Source: an uncultured Verrucomicrobiota bacterium (GTDB lineage Bacteria; Verrucomicrobiota; Verrucomicrobiia; Opitutales; Intestinicryptomonadaceae). From it: a DNA stretch of 64,000 bases. Both the position numbers and the translations under genes were made by a program. The stretch is from assembly GCA_949293415.1 (NCBI GenBank), contig CASFDK010000017.1, forward strand, positions 62,001-126,000, read 5' to 3'. Shown one piece after another: positions 8,812 to 17,516 of the stretch; position 1 is the first letter of the stretch, and every line of letters begins with the position of its first letter. The notes under the pieces were generated by a model. That model had not been told where the DNA came from and ran no database searches. It was given only the letters and a program-made list of their open reading frames with translations.

Positions 8812-10842
8812 TTAGAACAGGAACGATGAGTCGGGAACGAGCTTTATCGCGAAACCGCCGCCGCTGCGCATCGTCATTTCGAACTTGTCGGACGACTTGA
8901 ACGTTGTTTCGACGCGCTTGTAGTCGGTCGCCATCATATCGCTGTTGGGCGGGTCGAAGAAGATTTCGGCTTTGTACGAGCCCTCGGGGACGATTTTCGA
9001 AAGGTCGATTTCTACCTTTTTGCCGTTCCAGTCGCACATTCCGCCGATGTACCATGTGCCGCCGCTACGCCGCGCCACCACGACGTACTCGCCCATCTTT
9101 CCGCACACAACCTTTGTGTCGTCCCAAACAGTGGGGCACTCGGCAAGGAACTTGAGGATGTCGGGATGCTGCTGGTACTGGCTGGGCATATCGCTTATCA
9201 TCTGGAGCGGCGCAAAGAAGAGAATGTACTGGGCGAGCATATGCGAACGCGTGCCCTGAACTGCGGGCAGGCTGCGCGAGCAGTACCACATTCCCTTTGC
9301 GCAGTTGCGCATCCCGCCGGGGGTGTAGTCCATCGATCCGAGAAGCATTCTGGTGAAGACCAAGTCGACATTGTGCGACGGCGTAATGGACGGAGCCCAT
9401 TTGTTGACCTCGCCCCCGTAGACCGCCTCGAAGTTGACGGCGTTCGGATAGGTGCGCTGGAAGCCCGCGGGCGCGGGGCAGCCGTGCCAGTCGATGACCA
9501 TCTTGCGCTCGGCGGCAAGGCGGGTGATGTTTTCGATGTGGCGGATAAGCCACTGGTCGTCGCGGTCGTTGAAGTCTATTTTCAGACCGTATACACCCCA
9601 GCTTTTGAAGAGGTCGAGCGAGCGTTCGGGCTGGTCGAACGCCACTTTGCTGTAAATCCAAATGATTACCTTTACGCCCTTCGACTCGGCGTATTTGACG
9701 ATTGCGGGAATGTCGACCGCGGGCTTGCCGTCGATAAAACGCTCGGTGATGTTGTAGTACTTCTTCATTTCGGGCGAGCGTCCAACGTGCCAACCCGCGT
9801 CGAGCGTTATGAACGGGATGTTGTTTGCCGCCGCGAAATCGACGTAATAGCGGCACATCTGCTCGTTGAAACCGAGCGGTATGTCGACGTTTTCCGTGCG
9901 CCAGTCAACCCACCAGTCCCATACCGACTGCCCCGTCTTTATCCACGAAGTGTCGGCGATTTTCGAAGGTTCGGCGAGCTTGAAAACCGTGTCGTTGTCG
10001 GCGAAATCGGCATCGTTGCGCCCGACGATGAAAACGCGCCACGGGAACGCCCGCGAGCCGCAGGTTTTCGCAATATAGTTTTCGGTTTCCTTTACCACAT
10101 ACATCCCGTCGTATTCCGAACCGCCGACTTTGCCCTTGTAAGAAAAGCCGAGCTTCTTGGGGCATTTTACAAAATAAGCTTTCGGAGATTTCGCGTCCGC
10201 GGGATACGAAATTCTCATACCCGCATAGTCGAACCAAGCCGACTCCGCAACCGCAACCTTCATCCCCGATTTCTCGAAGAAGAACGGTAGCGACGCGCTG
10301 TGCTGTTTTTTGAGGGCATCGGCGTTCTGGCGGCGGAAAACGCGTTCGAACGAAGTTTTGTCGCCCCGCACGACGTGCGCAATAGTCTTGTCGGAATCGG
10401 CAACGGACGAAAGTTCGAGCAGCTCGTTGTTGACTACCATTTGCCCGTCGAACTTCGAGACAAAGCGGTAGGCGGCGGCCTCGTTGTAGACGCGCACGAG
10501 CAGGTTGAATTTGCCAAAGTCGAGCGTAAGCTGCGTGTAGTTGTCGACAATGTTTTTGCGCGTGCCGAATTTGTTTTCGATTACCCCCCTGTGGGAGACT
10601 TTGCTCTTTGCCGCGAGTTCGGCATCCTTTCCGAGAAAGCCCCTGTCGGTGTCCATTCCGATTGCGCACTTGTCGAGAAGCGTTTTGCCGTCGGCTTTGA
10701 GCGAGAACGCAAGCTGCGCGCCGTCCTCGACAAAAGCCTCGATTTTCCCGTCGGGCGACTTCGCGGAATATACCGCCGCAACCGCCGAGGAAGCCGCAAA
10801 CACGGCACCCGTCACCATAGATAGACATATAAATTTACTCAT
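8812..10842 (-). CDS. Secreted glycoside hydrolase, GH97 family (paralogue B)
   Basis: 676 aa from ATG 10842 with a signal peptide ending near SSAVAA. An upstream ATG at 10848 adds only two residues, and the longer open frame from 10878 would include the promoter. The architecture matches paralogue A: N-terminal beta domain (YSAKSPDGKIEAFV), barrel with VWDWWVDW and PFITLDAGWH, a candidate nucleophile Asp near 423 in LKIDFNDRDD, and NFEAVYGGE. It is clearly homologous to paralogue A yet well diverged, suggesting an old duplication and different glycan targets. It is flanked by terminators on both sides, so it is a single-gene unit. Confidence 0.9.
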   Translation of the reverse strand: MSKFICLSMVTGAVFAASSAVAAVYSAKSPDGKIEAFVEDGAQLAFSLKADGKTLLDKCAIGMDTDRGFLGKDAELAAKSKVSHRGVIENKFGTRKNIVDNYTQLTLDFGKFNLLVRVYNEAAAYRFVSKFDGQMVVNNELLELSSVADSDKTIAHVVRGDKTSFERVFRRQNADALKKQHSASLPFFFEKSGMKVAVAESAWFDYAGMRISYPADAKSPKAYFVKCPKKLGFSYKGKVGGSEYDGMYVVKETENYIAKTCGSRAFPWRVFIVGRNDADFADNDTVFKLAEPSKIADTSWIKTGQSVWDWWVDWRTENVDIPLGFNEQMCRYYVDFAAANNIPFITLDAGWHVGRSPEMKKYYNITERFIDGKPAVDIPAIVKYAESKGVKVIIWIYSKVAFDQPERSLDLFKSWGVYGLKIDFNDRDDQWLIRHIENITRLAAERKMVIDWHGCPAPAGFQRTYPNAVNFEAVYGGEVNKWAPSITPSHNVDLVFTRMLLGSMDYTPGGMRNCAKGMWYCSRSLPAVQGTRSHMLAQYILFFAPLQMISDMPSQYQQHPDILKFLAECPTVWDDTKVVCGKMGEYVVVARRSGGTWYIGGMCDWNGKKVEIDLSKIVPEGSYKAEIFFDPPNSDMMATDYKRVETTFKSSDKFEMTMRSGGGFAIKLVPDSSFLF

Positions 10843-10849
10843 GGGCATA

Positions 10850-10878
10850 TTTCTACCGCAGCCTGTACCGCACGGCAA
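10850..10878 (-). promoter_or_regulatory. Weak predicted promoter of GH97 gene B
   Basis: Minus strand TTGCCG (10878-10873), 17-nt spacer, TAGAAA (10855-10850), 7 nt before the ATG at 10842. The hexamers are weaker than those of gene A, but spacing and distance to the ATG match. Confidence 0.35.
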
Positions 10879-10944
10879 ACAAAATATCCGAAAAATTTAC
10901 TGGACAGTTTAGTAATTTACGAAAAAAACCGCTTTCAAGTGCAT

Positions 10945-10974
10945 AAAAAAAGGCTTCCGAGATTTTCGGAAGCC
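10945..10974 (-). terminator. Rho-independent terminator after the HEAT-DUF1080 gene
   Basis: On the minus strand GGCTTCCGA pairs perfectly with TCGGAAGCC (9 bp, 5-nt loop), followed by a run of T residues. It is 24 nt past the stop at 10998. Confidence 0.9.
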
Positions 10975-10997
10975 ATTTCGAAACGCCGTTGAGGGGA

Positions 10998-13133
10998 CTA
11001 TTTAAGCTCCCTGATTTTGATGTTCCGCCACAATACCTTGCACTTCTTGCCGGTGTGAATCTGCAAGCCGAAGAAACCGCCCTTGTCGGCTTCCTTCCAT
11101 TCTAGGTCGGAAACGGGAACACCGTTTATCCACGTCTGCATTCTGTCGCCTAGGCACTTGATTGTCATTCTGTTCCAGCCGAACAAATCGACGGCGTTGC
11201 GCGCCCTTTCGTGCTCCCTGCGCGAAAGCGAGTACATCCAAGCCGCACCTTCGTTGTAGATGCCACCCGTCCAACGGCGCTTGGGGTCGCTGTCCATTTC
11301 GGCTTGGGGTCCGACAATCCTGCCGTTTTCGTTGACCTGTCCTCGGAAGATTACGCCCGAGTTGCCCAAGTCGAGCCACTTGAACTCGCACGTAAATATG
11401 AAGTCCTTGTAGTCGGCGCGTTCCGAGACGAGGAACGAATTCTGCTTCATCTTGGGGTCGGTTACGCCGAGAATGCAGCCGTCTTCGACGGAATACTTTG
11501 CGTTGCCCGTAGAGGTTTTCCAGCCGTCGAGCGTCTTTCCGTCGAACATCGAAACGAAGCCGTTCTCGATGTCTGGCTCGCCCTCCTGCGCAATCTTCAT
11601 AAACCTATCTTCTACCGCGCGCGGTCGGTATTCGCCCTGCCAGACTGCCTTGCGCTTTTGGGGCTTCACCTTGAGCTTGGATGCGATGAATTTATACGTC
11701 GGGTCGTCGGGCGAAAGGTTGCCGTCGAGGATTTCGCTGGCTGCCTCCGCCACGAAGAGTTTGTCGCGGCACTTTGCGAGTTTTTTGATGATGATTTTCG
11801 TCATATCCTTGCGGAGTTCCTCGTCGGCGGACTTGAGCTTCGCCGCAAACGCGGGCATTTCGCCGTAGGTTATGAGCGATTCGAGCATCTGCGAGATTTT
11901 CGGGTTTTTATATTCGCCCGCAAAGTACATGTTCTTGAGCTTTTCGCGCGCCTCTATGTCGCCGCGCAGGACGAGGAACGAAAGCGCGTCGAGGTCGCCC
12001 TTGGCTTCCGCCTCCTTGAGGATGCGCACCGCCGCAAAGCTCGGATTTTCCTCGAATACATTTCTTGCGTGCGACGAAATGATTCTGTTTTTGTCGCCGA
12101 TTAGCGCGTAGATTTTGCGCAGATTCGTTTCGTCGGTGCAGATGAAGCGCGCCGAGTACACGGCTTCGTCGCGAAGGTCGGCATCGGGCGAATCGAGAAG
12201 CGGCGCGACGGTCGGGTAGAAACGGGTGTCGCCCGAGAGCATAAACGAGGCAACCGCCGCAAGCTTCGCCTTTTTCGAGAGCTTCGGGAACGCCGCAACG
12301 AGCGCGCCAGAATCCTCGAACTTGCGCGACTTGTAGACAAGCCTGCCCGCCCTGTTGACGTTCTTGCCGTCGGCGATTATTATCGAATCGAGATATTTCA
12401 CGCGGTCATTTCCCGCAAGTTCCGCGCGGGCGGCAATCGACATTCCGTAGTCTGCGGGAACGCTTTCGAGAGCCTCTTTAGCGAGCGACTTGTCGCCCCT
12501 TTTCGCCGCACGGTAGGCGATCATCGAGAGCGCGTCCAAAGCCGCGTCTTTGCGCGCGTCGTTCTTTGCGACGACCGACGAAAGCACTTCGACAGCGTCG
12601 GAATCCTGAAATTTTACGAGGGCGGAAACGGCGAACGCCGCGAGTTCCGCGTCCTGCGAATCGGCGTATTTTTTGACCGCCTCGAAGCCGTCGGACGAGC
12701 CGCGCGATGCCAGCGTCGAAAGAATCGACATCTTGCATTTCTTCGACACGCCGTCGAGAGCCGACGCGAGCGCGCCGTCCACAGAAGACGAGTCGAGCGT
12801 AATGAACACGTCGCAAACCCACGGCGTGCGGAAGTCGTCTCCGAGGAACTTCGCGAGAACGCCTACCGACTTTTCCGAGGCGATGGGCTTGAGAATTTCG
12901 CAGGCGCGTTTGAATGCGCCGTCGTCGATTTTCTTTTCGGCGAGAACGCCCAAGATATTGCGCTCGATTTGCGCCGACTTCGATCTGTTCAGCGATTCCC
13001 CGCGCAGTTCGTAGAACCACGAAAGGCTTTCGCCCGCCTTGTATGCCGCCAAGTCGGAATAGTTGTCGGCGTAGAGCGACGCGCAGGAGGCGGCGCAAAG
13101 AGCCGCCAGTGTGGAGAAAAACGTTTTTTTCAT
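10998..13133 (-). CDS. Secreted HEAT-repeat protein with C-terminal DUF1080 (3-keto-glycoside hydrolase-type) domain
   Basis: 711 aa from ATG 13133, where an AGGA lies about 10 nt upstream and a signal peptide begins (MKKTFFSTLAALCAASC). Residues about 60-500 are alpha-helical HEAT-like repeats, each about 30-40 residues. Residues about 520-711 are a DUF1080 concanavalin-like domain (SMFDGKTLDGW start, NSGVIFRGQV, WNRMTIKC, GFFGLQIHTG). Some members of this family cleave 3-keto glycosides (established for PF06439). The gene sits 17 nt downstream of a Gfo/Idh/MocA oxidoreductase that could make the 3-keto intermediate, so the pair likely forms one pathway. The HEAT fusion is common in Planctomycetes and Verrucomicrobia; its ligand is unknown. 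Confidence 0.85.
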   Translation of the reverse strand: MKKTFFSTLAALCAASCASLYADNYSDLAAYKAGESLSWFYELRGESLNRSKSAQIERNILGVLAEKKIDDGAFKRACEILKPIASEKSVGVLAKFLGDDFRTPWVCDVFITLDSSSVDGALASALDGVSKKCKMSILSTLASRGSSDGFEAVKKYADSQDAELAAFAVSALVKFQDSDAVEVLSSVVAKNDARKDAALDALSMIAYRAAKRGDKSLAKEALESVPADYGMSIAARAELAGNDRVKYLDSIIIADGKNVNRAGRLVYKSRKFEDSGALVAAFPKLSKKAKLAAVASFMLSGDTRFYPTVAPLLDSPDADLRDEAVYSARFICTDETNLRKIYALIGDKNRIISSHARNVFEENPSFAAVRILKEAEAKGDLDALSFLVLRGDIEAREKLKNMYFAGEYKNPKISQMLESLITYGEMPAFAAKLKSADEELRKDMTKIIIKKLAKCRDKLFVAEAASEILDGNLSPDDPTYKFIASKLKVKPQKRKAVWQGEYRPRAVEDRFMKIAQEGEPDIENGFVSMFDGKTLDGWKTSTGNAKYSVEDGCILGVTDPKMKQNSFLVSERADYKDFIFTCEFKWLDLGNSGVIFRGQVNENGRIVGPQAEMDSDPKRRWTGGIYNEGAAWMYSLSRREHERARNAVDLFGWNRMTIKCLGDRMQTWINGVPVSDLEWKEADKGGFFGLQIHTGKKCKVLWRNIKIRELK

Positions 13134-13150
13134 ATTCAAAAAATCCTTTC

Positions 13151-14467
13151 CTATGCTTTCAGTTCCCACGGTGCGGCGTAGGCGCGGTCGCACATTCTCG
13201 CCGCCTCTTCGTCGCCTACGATTTCCTCCTTTACGGGGTCCCACTTAATCGGGCGGTTGAGCCTGTAGGCTATTTCCGCAAGCAGGCATCCCGTATTCGT
13301 GCGGTGCGCGATGTTGATGTCGGTGGATGCCCTGCGGCGGTCGAGAACGCTGTCTACAAACGCCGTGAAGTGGTTGCCCGCGCGGACGGGAAAGAGCCTG
13401 TCTTCGGTCGGCAGAATACGCGTTTCGGCTATTCCTATCGGGTTCGACGAAATCATTCCGCGCGCCACGAAAAGCGAGCCCTTTTCGCCGAAGAATTCCA
13501 CGCCGTTTCTGTTCATATCCGACATTTCGATTTCAACGCCGTTGTCGTAGTAGAAGGTTACCCCGAAGCGCATCGGCTGGTCGGAGAAGCCGTCCTTGGG
13601 CCATTCCACAAAGTTCGGCACGATTTCGCTCGGACCCGATTCGTCCACGCCCAACGCCCAGTGCGCGATGTCCAAGTGGTGCGCGCCCCAGTCGGCGATT
13701 TTGCCCGCGCTGTAGTTCATTATGCCGCGCCAACGCGTAAACGTCTTGCGCGGATTGTAGTACGACGAGCGCGGCGCGGGGCCCTGCCACATTTCCCAGT
13801 CCATACCCTGCGGCACGGGTTCGGGCGAAAGCGTTTCCGCCCTGAAATTCGAGGGAAGCCCGATGACTATTCTGCGGACCCTGCCGAGGTATCCGTTGCG
13901 GATGATTTCCGCCGCCTTTACGAAGTCCGCAATCGAACGCTGCCAAGAGCCCGTCTGCCAGATGATGCCCGAAGCCTCGACCGCGTCGCGCAACACCTTG
14001 CCCTCGCGGATGGTTCGGGTAAGTGGCTTTTCGCCGTAAACGTCCTTGCCCGCGGCCACGCACGCCAAGCCGATAATCGCGTGCCAGTGGTCGGGAGTCG
14101 CCGACATAATGAAATCGACATCCTTGCGGGCGAGAACTTCGCGGAAGTCGTTGTAGCACGGAATGTCCATACCGAAACGCTGGCGGGCGACCTGCAGACC
14201 GCGCTGGTCGTTGTTGCCGTAGCCGTAGTACTGGCGACCTTCGGTTGCGTTAACGTCGCACAGCCCCACGAGCTGCAGACGCTTGTCGCTGAAGAAAACG
14301 TTCGTGTTGCCCATACCCTGAGTGCCCAAGCCGATTGACGCAAAGGTGATTCTTTCGCTCGGGGCAACCGCGCCGTCCCTGCCGAGTGCAGACGCGGGAA
14401 TGATTGTCGGGAAGCCGATTGCAAGCCCCGCCCCCGCCAGTTTTTTGACAAATTCTCTCCTGTCCAT
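13151..14467 (-). CDS. Tat-exported Gfo/Idh/MocA-family oxidoreductase
   Basis: 438 aa from ATG 14467, with a good ribosome site (AAAGGAG) 7 nt upstream. The N-terminus MDRREFVKKLAGAGLAIG is a twin-arginine signal, so the enzyme is exported folded with its NAD(P) cofactor. A Rossmann GxGxxG-like segment (SIGLGTQGMGN) is at residues 44-54, EKPLTRT carries the conserved catalytic-region Lys, and the C-terminal half is the usual alpha/beta domain. Family members oxidise sugar hydroxyls, often at C3. The downstream HEAT-DUF1080 gene could then hydrolyse the 3-keto product. The leader carries an 18-bp palindrome that may be a regulator site. Confidence 0.9.
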   Translation of the reverse strand: MDRREFVKKLAGAGLAIGFPTIIPASALGRDGAVAPSERITFASIGLGTQGMGNTNVFFSDKRLQLVGLCDVNATEGRQYYGYGNNDQRGLQVARQRFGMDIPCYNDFREVLARKDVDFIMSATPDHWHAIIGLACVAAGKDVYGEKPLTRTIREGKVLRDAVEASGIIWQTGSWQRSIADFVKAAEIIRNGYLGRVRRIVIGLPSNFRAETLSPEPVPQGMDWEMWQGPAPRSSYYNPRKTFTRWRGIMNYSAGKIADWGAHHLDIAHWALGVDESGPSEIVPNFVEWPKDGFSDQPMRFGVTFYYDNGVEIEMSDMNRNGVEFFGEKGSLFVARGMISSNPIGIAETRILPTEDRLFPVRAGNHFTAFVDSVLDRRRASTDINIAHRTNTGCLLAEIAYRLNRPIKWDPVKEEIVGDEEAARMCDRAYAAPWELKA

Positions 14468-14495
14468 TATAGCTCCTTTTATTGAATAAATATTG

Positions 14496-14544
14496 TTCTC
14501 AAACGTGTGAGAAGATAACCTAAAGAACCTTTTGCCATTGTCAA
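14496..14544 (-). promoter_or_regulatory. Promoter -35 and LacI-like palindromic operator in the divergent intergenic region
   Basis: TTCTCAAACGTGTGAGAA (14496-14513) is palindromic in 16 of 18 positions around a central CG, the form typical of LacI-family operators. On the minus strand a consensus TTGACA lies at 14544-14539, but the -10 is unclear (TAGGTT at 16 nt or TTATCT at 20 nt). The palindrome would overlap the start of the oxidoreductase transcript, so binding there would repress it. No LacI-family gene is in this window. Confidence 0.5.
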
Positions 14545-14605
14545 GTTTTTTGGGGAAAGCTTTTTTGTTGCCGCCGCGCCTGCGTTCTGATTCCATCCGC
14601 TGCGT

Positions 14606-16789
14606 ATGGGAAAGTATATTTTGAACACGCTGCTCGCTGCCTTCGCCATGTCGGCGTCGGCAGAAGCCGAAACGCTTATATCCGAAGATTTCGAAAATTT
14701 CGCCGGGAGTAAAAATTTCGAGCACATAAAATTGGAGCCGTCGGATGCCGCGCCCGTCGAGGGCAAGCGCGCAATCTCGGGAAACGCGTCGCTCGGAATA
14801 GACACGCTGGGAGTTTCGCGCGAATATCCGCCCGCGCTGAAAATCTCGCACCCGCAGATGGTGCCGAACTTCCTCTACAAGCTGTCGTTCAAGTGCCGTA
14901 CGCCTAAATTTCTGCCCTCGCAATACCGAACCTACTATGTATATATGGAGCGCAAGCCCGCTTCCGTCCGAGAACGGGACAGCGCGATAGGCGCGAAAAA
15001 CGGCACGACATTCTCGTTCAAAAACGGCGGAAAGGCGAAGGAATTTGTATTTTATTTTGCGCCGCTCGGCGGTTCGGAAAATCCGTATATCAGGATAACG
15101 TCGTCGGTGGGCGCAAAACTTGTCATCGACGACCTCATGCTCGAAAGGCTTCCGCTGCCGAAGTGCGCATGGATGCTCGAAAAGGACGCGTTCCTCTTTC
15201 TGCGCATAAATCCCGTGGCGGGCGCGTTCTACCGCGAGACCGACCCGATGTTCGCCCTGCCGCGCGAAAAATTCTTCCCGTTTGTGGACAAATACGGACA
15301 GCTCAAGCACAAGAACTGGCGCGGGAAAATCCTGTCCGACGCCGACTTCAAAACGCGCATCGAAGAGGAAAAAGCCTTCGAACAAAAGCTCGGAGCGGTT
15401 CCGAACCGCGACAAATATTTCGGGCTACTCGACCCCGCCTACAAGTTCGAGCCGACGGGCAGATTCGCCGTGCGCAAAGTCGGCGGAAAGTGGTTTTTTG
15501 TAACGCCCGAGGGCAACCTGTTTTGGTCGCACGGCATCGACTGCGCGGGCTCTATTCCCACAACTCCCGTAAGCGGGCGCGAAAACTATTTCGACGACGT
15601 TTCCGACAAAAAATACAGACAGAAAGCTTGGTGGAGCAAGGGCTTCTACCAAGGCAAAAAATACGAATCGTTCTGCTTCGGACAGCGCAACATCGACATC
15701 AAATACGGCGACGCGGCAAAGGACTATCCGCAGGTTGTCGCGCGGCGTATGAAGTCTTGGGGGCTGAATACCTACGGGGCGTGGTCGAAGCCCGAACTCT
15801 TCGAAGGCGATGTTCCGTTCGCGTTTTTCGCGTCGTCGAAACATCCGACGATTCTCGACTCCAAGGTTGCGCTGAACGCCTACTGGCAGCCCGTCCCCGA
15901 CTATTTCGACCCGAAATTCGAGGAGCTGACAAACAAGGAAATGCTACGCCACGCAAAGGCGTTGAATTCGCCCTACTGCGTCGGAGTTTTCGTGGACAAC
16001 GAGCTTCCGTGGCAGACGCAGACAATCCTCACGCCCAAGGCGGTTTTGGCGTGCCCGCCGACACAGCCGTCGAAAATCGAATTCGCAAAATTCCTCGAGT
16101 CGAAATACGGCGCGTTCGAAAAGATAAACGCCGCCTGGGGAGCGAACTACAAGGACCGCGCCGACTTCCTCGCCCGCACCGACTTCTTCCCGAAGACGGA
16201 AAAGGCGCAACGCGATATGCTCGCATTCGAGCGCAAAATCTACGAGCGCTACTTTTCCGTCTGCCGCAACGCCGTCAAAAACGCGTCGCCCGACGTGCTC
16301 TATTTCGGCTGCAGAATGGCGTGGACAAACGACCTTCTCGAGGAGGTCGCCTCTGAATACTGCGATGTCGTAAGCTTCAACCTCTACCGCGACGACGTTT
16401 CCGCATTCGAACTGCCGAAAAACGCAAGGGACAAGCCCGTAATCATCGGCGAATTCCACTTCGGCAATCAGGACGCGGGCGTTTTCGGCGGCGGGTTGCG
16501 CCCGTGCGCGACGATGGGCGAGCGCATCGAAAAATACAATACCTACGTTGCGAGCGCGCTCGAAAATCCGATTGTCGTGGGGGCGCACTGGTTCCAGTAT
16601 TTCGACCAACCAATAACGGGCAGAAGCGGCGACGGCGAAAACTATTGTGTCGGATTTGTCGACATTGCCGACACCCCGATATACGAAGCCGCCGAGGCCT
16701 CAAGAAACATCTCCGAAAAAATGTACGATATGAGACTTTCGGGCAGGCGCACCGTGAAAATCAAAAAGCAGAAAACCGTGACATACTGA
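14606..16789 (+). CDS. Secreted clan GH-A glycoside hydrolase, GH50/GH42-like (beta-agarase or beta-galactosidase type)
   Basis: 727 aa with a signal peptide (residues 1 to about 19). Residues about 25-195 look like a carbohydrate-binding beta-sandwich. Residues about 225-715 form the catalytic region with GKWFFVTPEGNLFWSHGID and RRMKSWGLNTYGAWS. The candidate acid/base is Glu466 in VFVDNELPW and the candidate nucleophile is Glu616 in IIGEFHFGN. Both motifs recall GH50 beta-agarases. The substrate could be agarose-like or another beta-galactan. It is divergent from the Gfo/Idh gene across 138 bp and could share its control site. No Shine-Dalgarno sequence is visible. Family assignment is firm at clan level, less so at family level. 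Confidence 0.8.
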   Translation: MGKYILNTLLAAFAMSASAEAETLISEDFENFAGSKNFEHIKLEPSDAAPVEGKRAISGNASLGIDTLGVSREYPPALKISHPQMVPNFLYKLSFKCRTPKFLPSQYRTYYVYMERKPASVRERDSAIGAKNGTTFSFKNGGKAKEFVFYFAPLGGSENPYIRITSSVGAKLVIDDLMLERLPLPKCAWMLEKDAFLFLRINPVAGAFYRETDPMFALPREKFFPFVDKYGQLKHKNWRGKILSDADFKTRIEEEKAFEQKLGAVPNRDKYFGLLDPAYKFEPTGRFAVRKVGGKWFFVTPEGNLFWSHGIDCAGSIPTTPVSGRENYFDDVSDKKYRQKAWWSKGFYQGKKYESFCFGQRNIDIKYGDAAKDYPQVVARRMKSWGLNTYGAWSKPELFEGDVPFAFFASSKHPTILDSKVALNAYWQPVPDYFDPKFEELTNKEMLRHAKALNSPYCVGVFVDNELPWQTQTILTPKAVLACPPTQPSKIEFAKFLESKYGAFEKINAAWGANYKDRADFLARTDFFPKTEKAQRDMLAFERKIYERYFSVCRNAVKNASPDVLYFGCRMAWTNDLLEEVASEYCDVVSFNLYRDDVSAFELPKNARDKPVIIGEFHFGNQDAGVFGGGLRPCATMGERIEKYNTYVASALENPIVVGAHWFQYFDQPITGRSGDGENYCVGFVDIADTPIYEAAEASRNISEKMYDMRLSGRRTVKIKKQKTVTY

Positions 16790-16816
16790 CCGAGCACACA
16801 ACGGGGAAAAGTTCGA

Positions 16817-16860
16817 ACAAAAAACGCCCGCTCGGGCCATGCCGTGCGGACGTTTTTGTT
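16817..16860. terminator. Bidirectional terminator between GH50-like gene and XRE regulator
   Basis: AACGCCCGC pairs with GCGGACGTT with one mismatch. The stem is flanked by an A-run on the left and a T-run on the right, so it can end transcripts from both convergent genes. Confidence 0.7.
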
Positions 16861-16893
16861 TGCCGACAAAGCGGCGCAAAACTATTGCCGAAC

Positions 16894-17412
16894 CTATTCG
16901 GTATCCGAAGTCTGGGCAGCAATGGGAGCATCCGCCGCGGCGGGTTCGGCTACAACGCCCTTTTTCGACCTGCGCGGAGTGGAAGACTTGATTCCCATTT
17001 CCGCCATTATCTTTTTAAGTTGCGGTTTCGAAATTTTGCGCAGGGCGGCGATTTTCGCCTTTGCCTTCGCGCTGGGGGAAATCCTGCCCTGTTCCCAACT
17101 GCAATAGGCGGGCTTGCTTACACCGATGATTCGGGCGATTGCGTCCTGCGTAATGCCGAGCTTTTCGCGCAGACGCTTGATGCCCTTGGCGTTTATTCTG
17201 ACCTTTACGCCCGAAACCCCGCCGCCGAGATCCGCGCCGCCTTTTGCTTCGTGTTTTGCGGGCTTTTCGACCGCTTTCGACTGTTTGGAAAGCTCCGAAA
17301 TGCGTTTTTTGAGAACCGCAATTTTTGCTTCAAGCGGCTCTATTGCCAACTTGATTTCCTTTTTCGCCAAACGGCGTATCTCGTCTGTCAATGCTTTTTT
17401 AATATCCGACAT
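16894..17412 (-). CDS. XRE-family helix-turn-helix regulator with N-terminal coiled coil
   Basis: 172 aa. Residues about 1-50 are charged and heptad-like (KKALTDEIRRLAKKEI onward), suggesting a coiled coil. Residues about 75-115 hold the HTH (LREKLGITQDAIARIIGVSK, then YCSWEQGR), which matches the XRE/Cro pattern. The C-terminus is Lys-rich then Ala/Pro-rich. An AAGAAGG ribosome site precedes ATG 17412. The upstream region has two inverted repeats that could be operators for autoregulation. The regulated genes are unknown; the phosphatase and EpsI genes lie just upstream on the same strand. Confidence 0.8.
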   Translation of the reverse strand: MSDIKKALTDEIRRLAKKEIKLAIEPLEAKIAVLKKRISELSKQSKAVEKPAKHEAKGGADLGGGVSGVKVRINAKGIKRLREKLGITQDAIARIIGVSKPAYCSWEQGRISPSAKAKAKIAALRKISKPQLKKIMAEMGIKSSTPRRSKKGVVAEPAAADAPIAAQTSDTE

Positions 17413-17437
17413 ATTATAACCTTCTTGTGTAAAGCCA

Positions 17438-17516
17438 ATAATACTATTTTTTAATTGTCAAACAATTTCCTTAAAAACGTAAAAATGCGGTTCTATGAAT
17501 TTCAAAATAGTATTAT
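17438..17516. repeat. Inverted repeats upstream of the XRE gene
   Basis: ATAATACTATTTT (17438-17450) is repeated in inverted form at 17504-17516, a perfect 13-bp match separated by 53 nt. Inside lies the smaller palindrome ATTGTCAAACAAT (17454-17466). The right arm overlaps the stop codon of the phosphatase gene. Position and AT-rich symmetry suit binding by the XRE protein encoded 26 nt downstream (inference). Confidence 0.6.
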
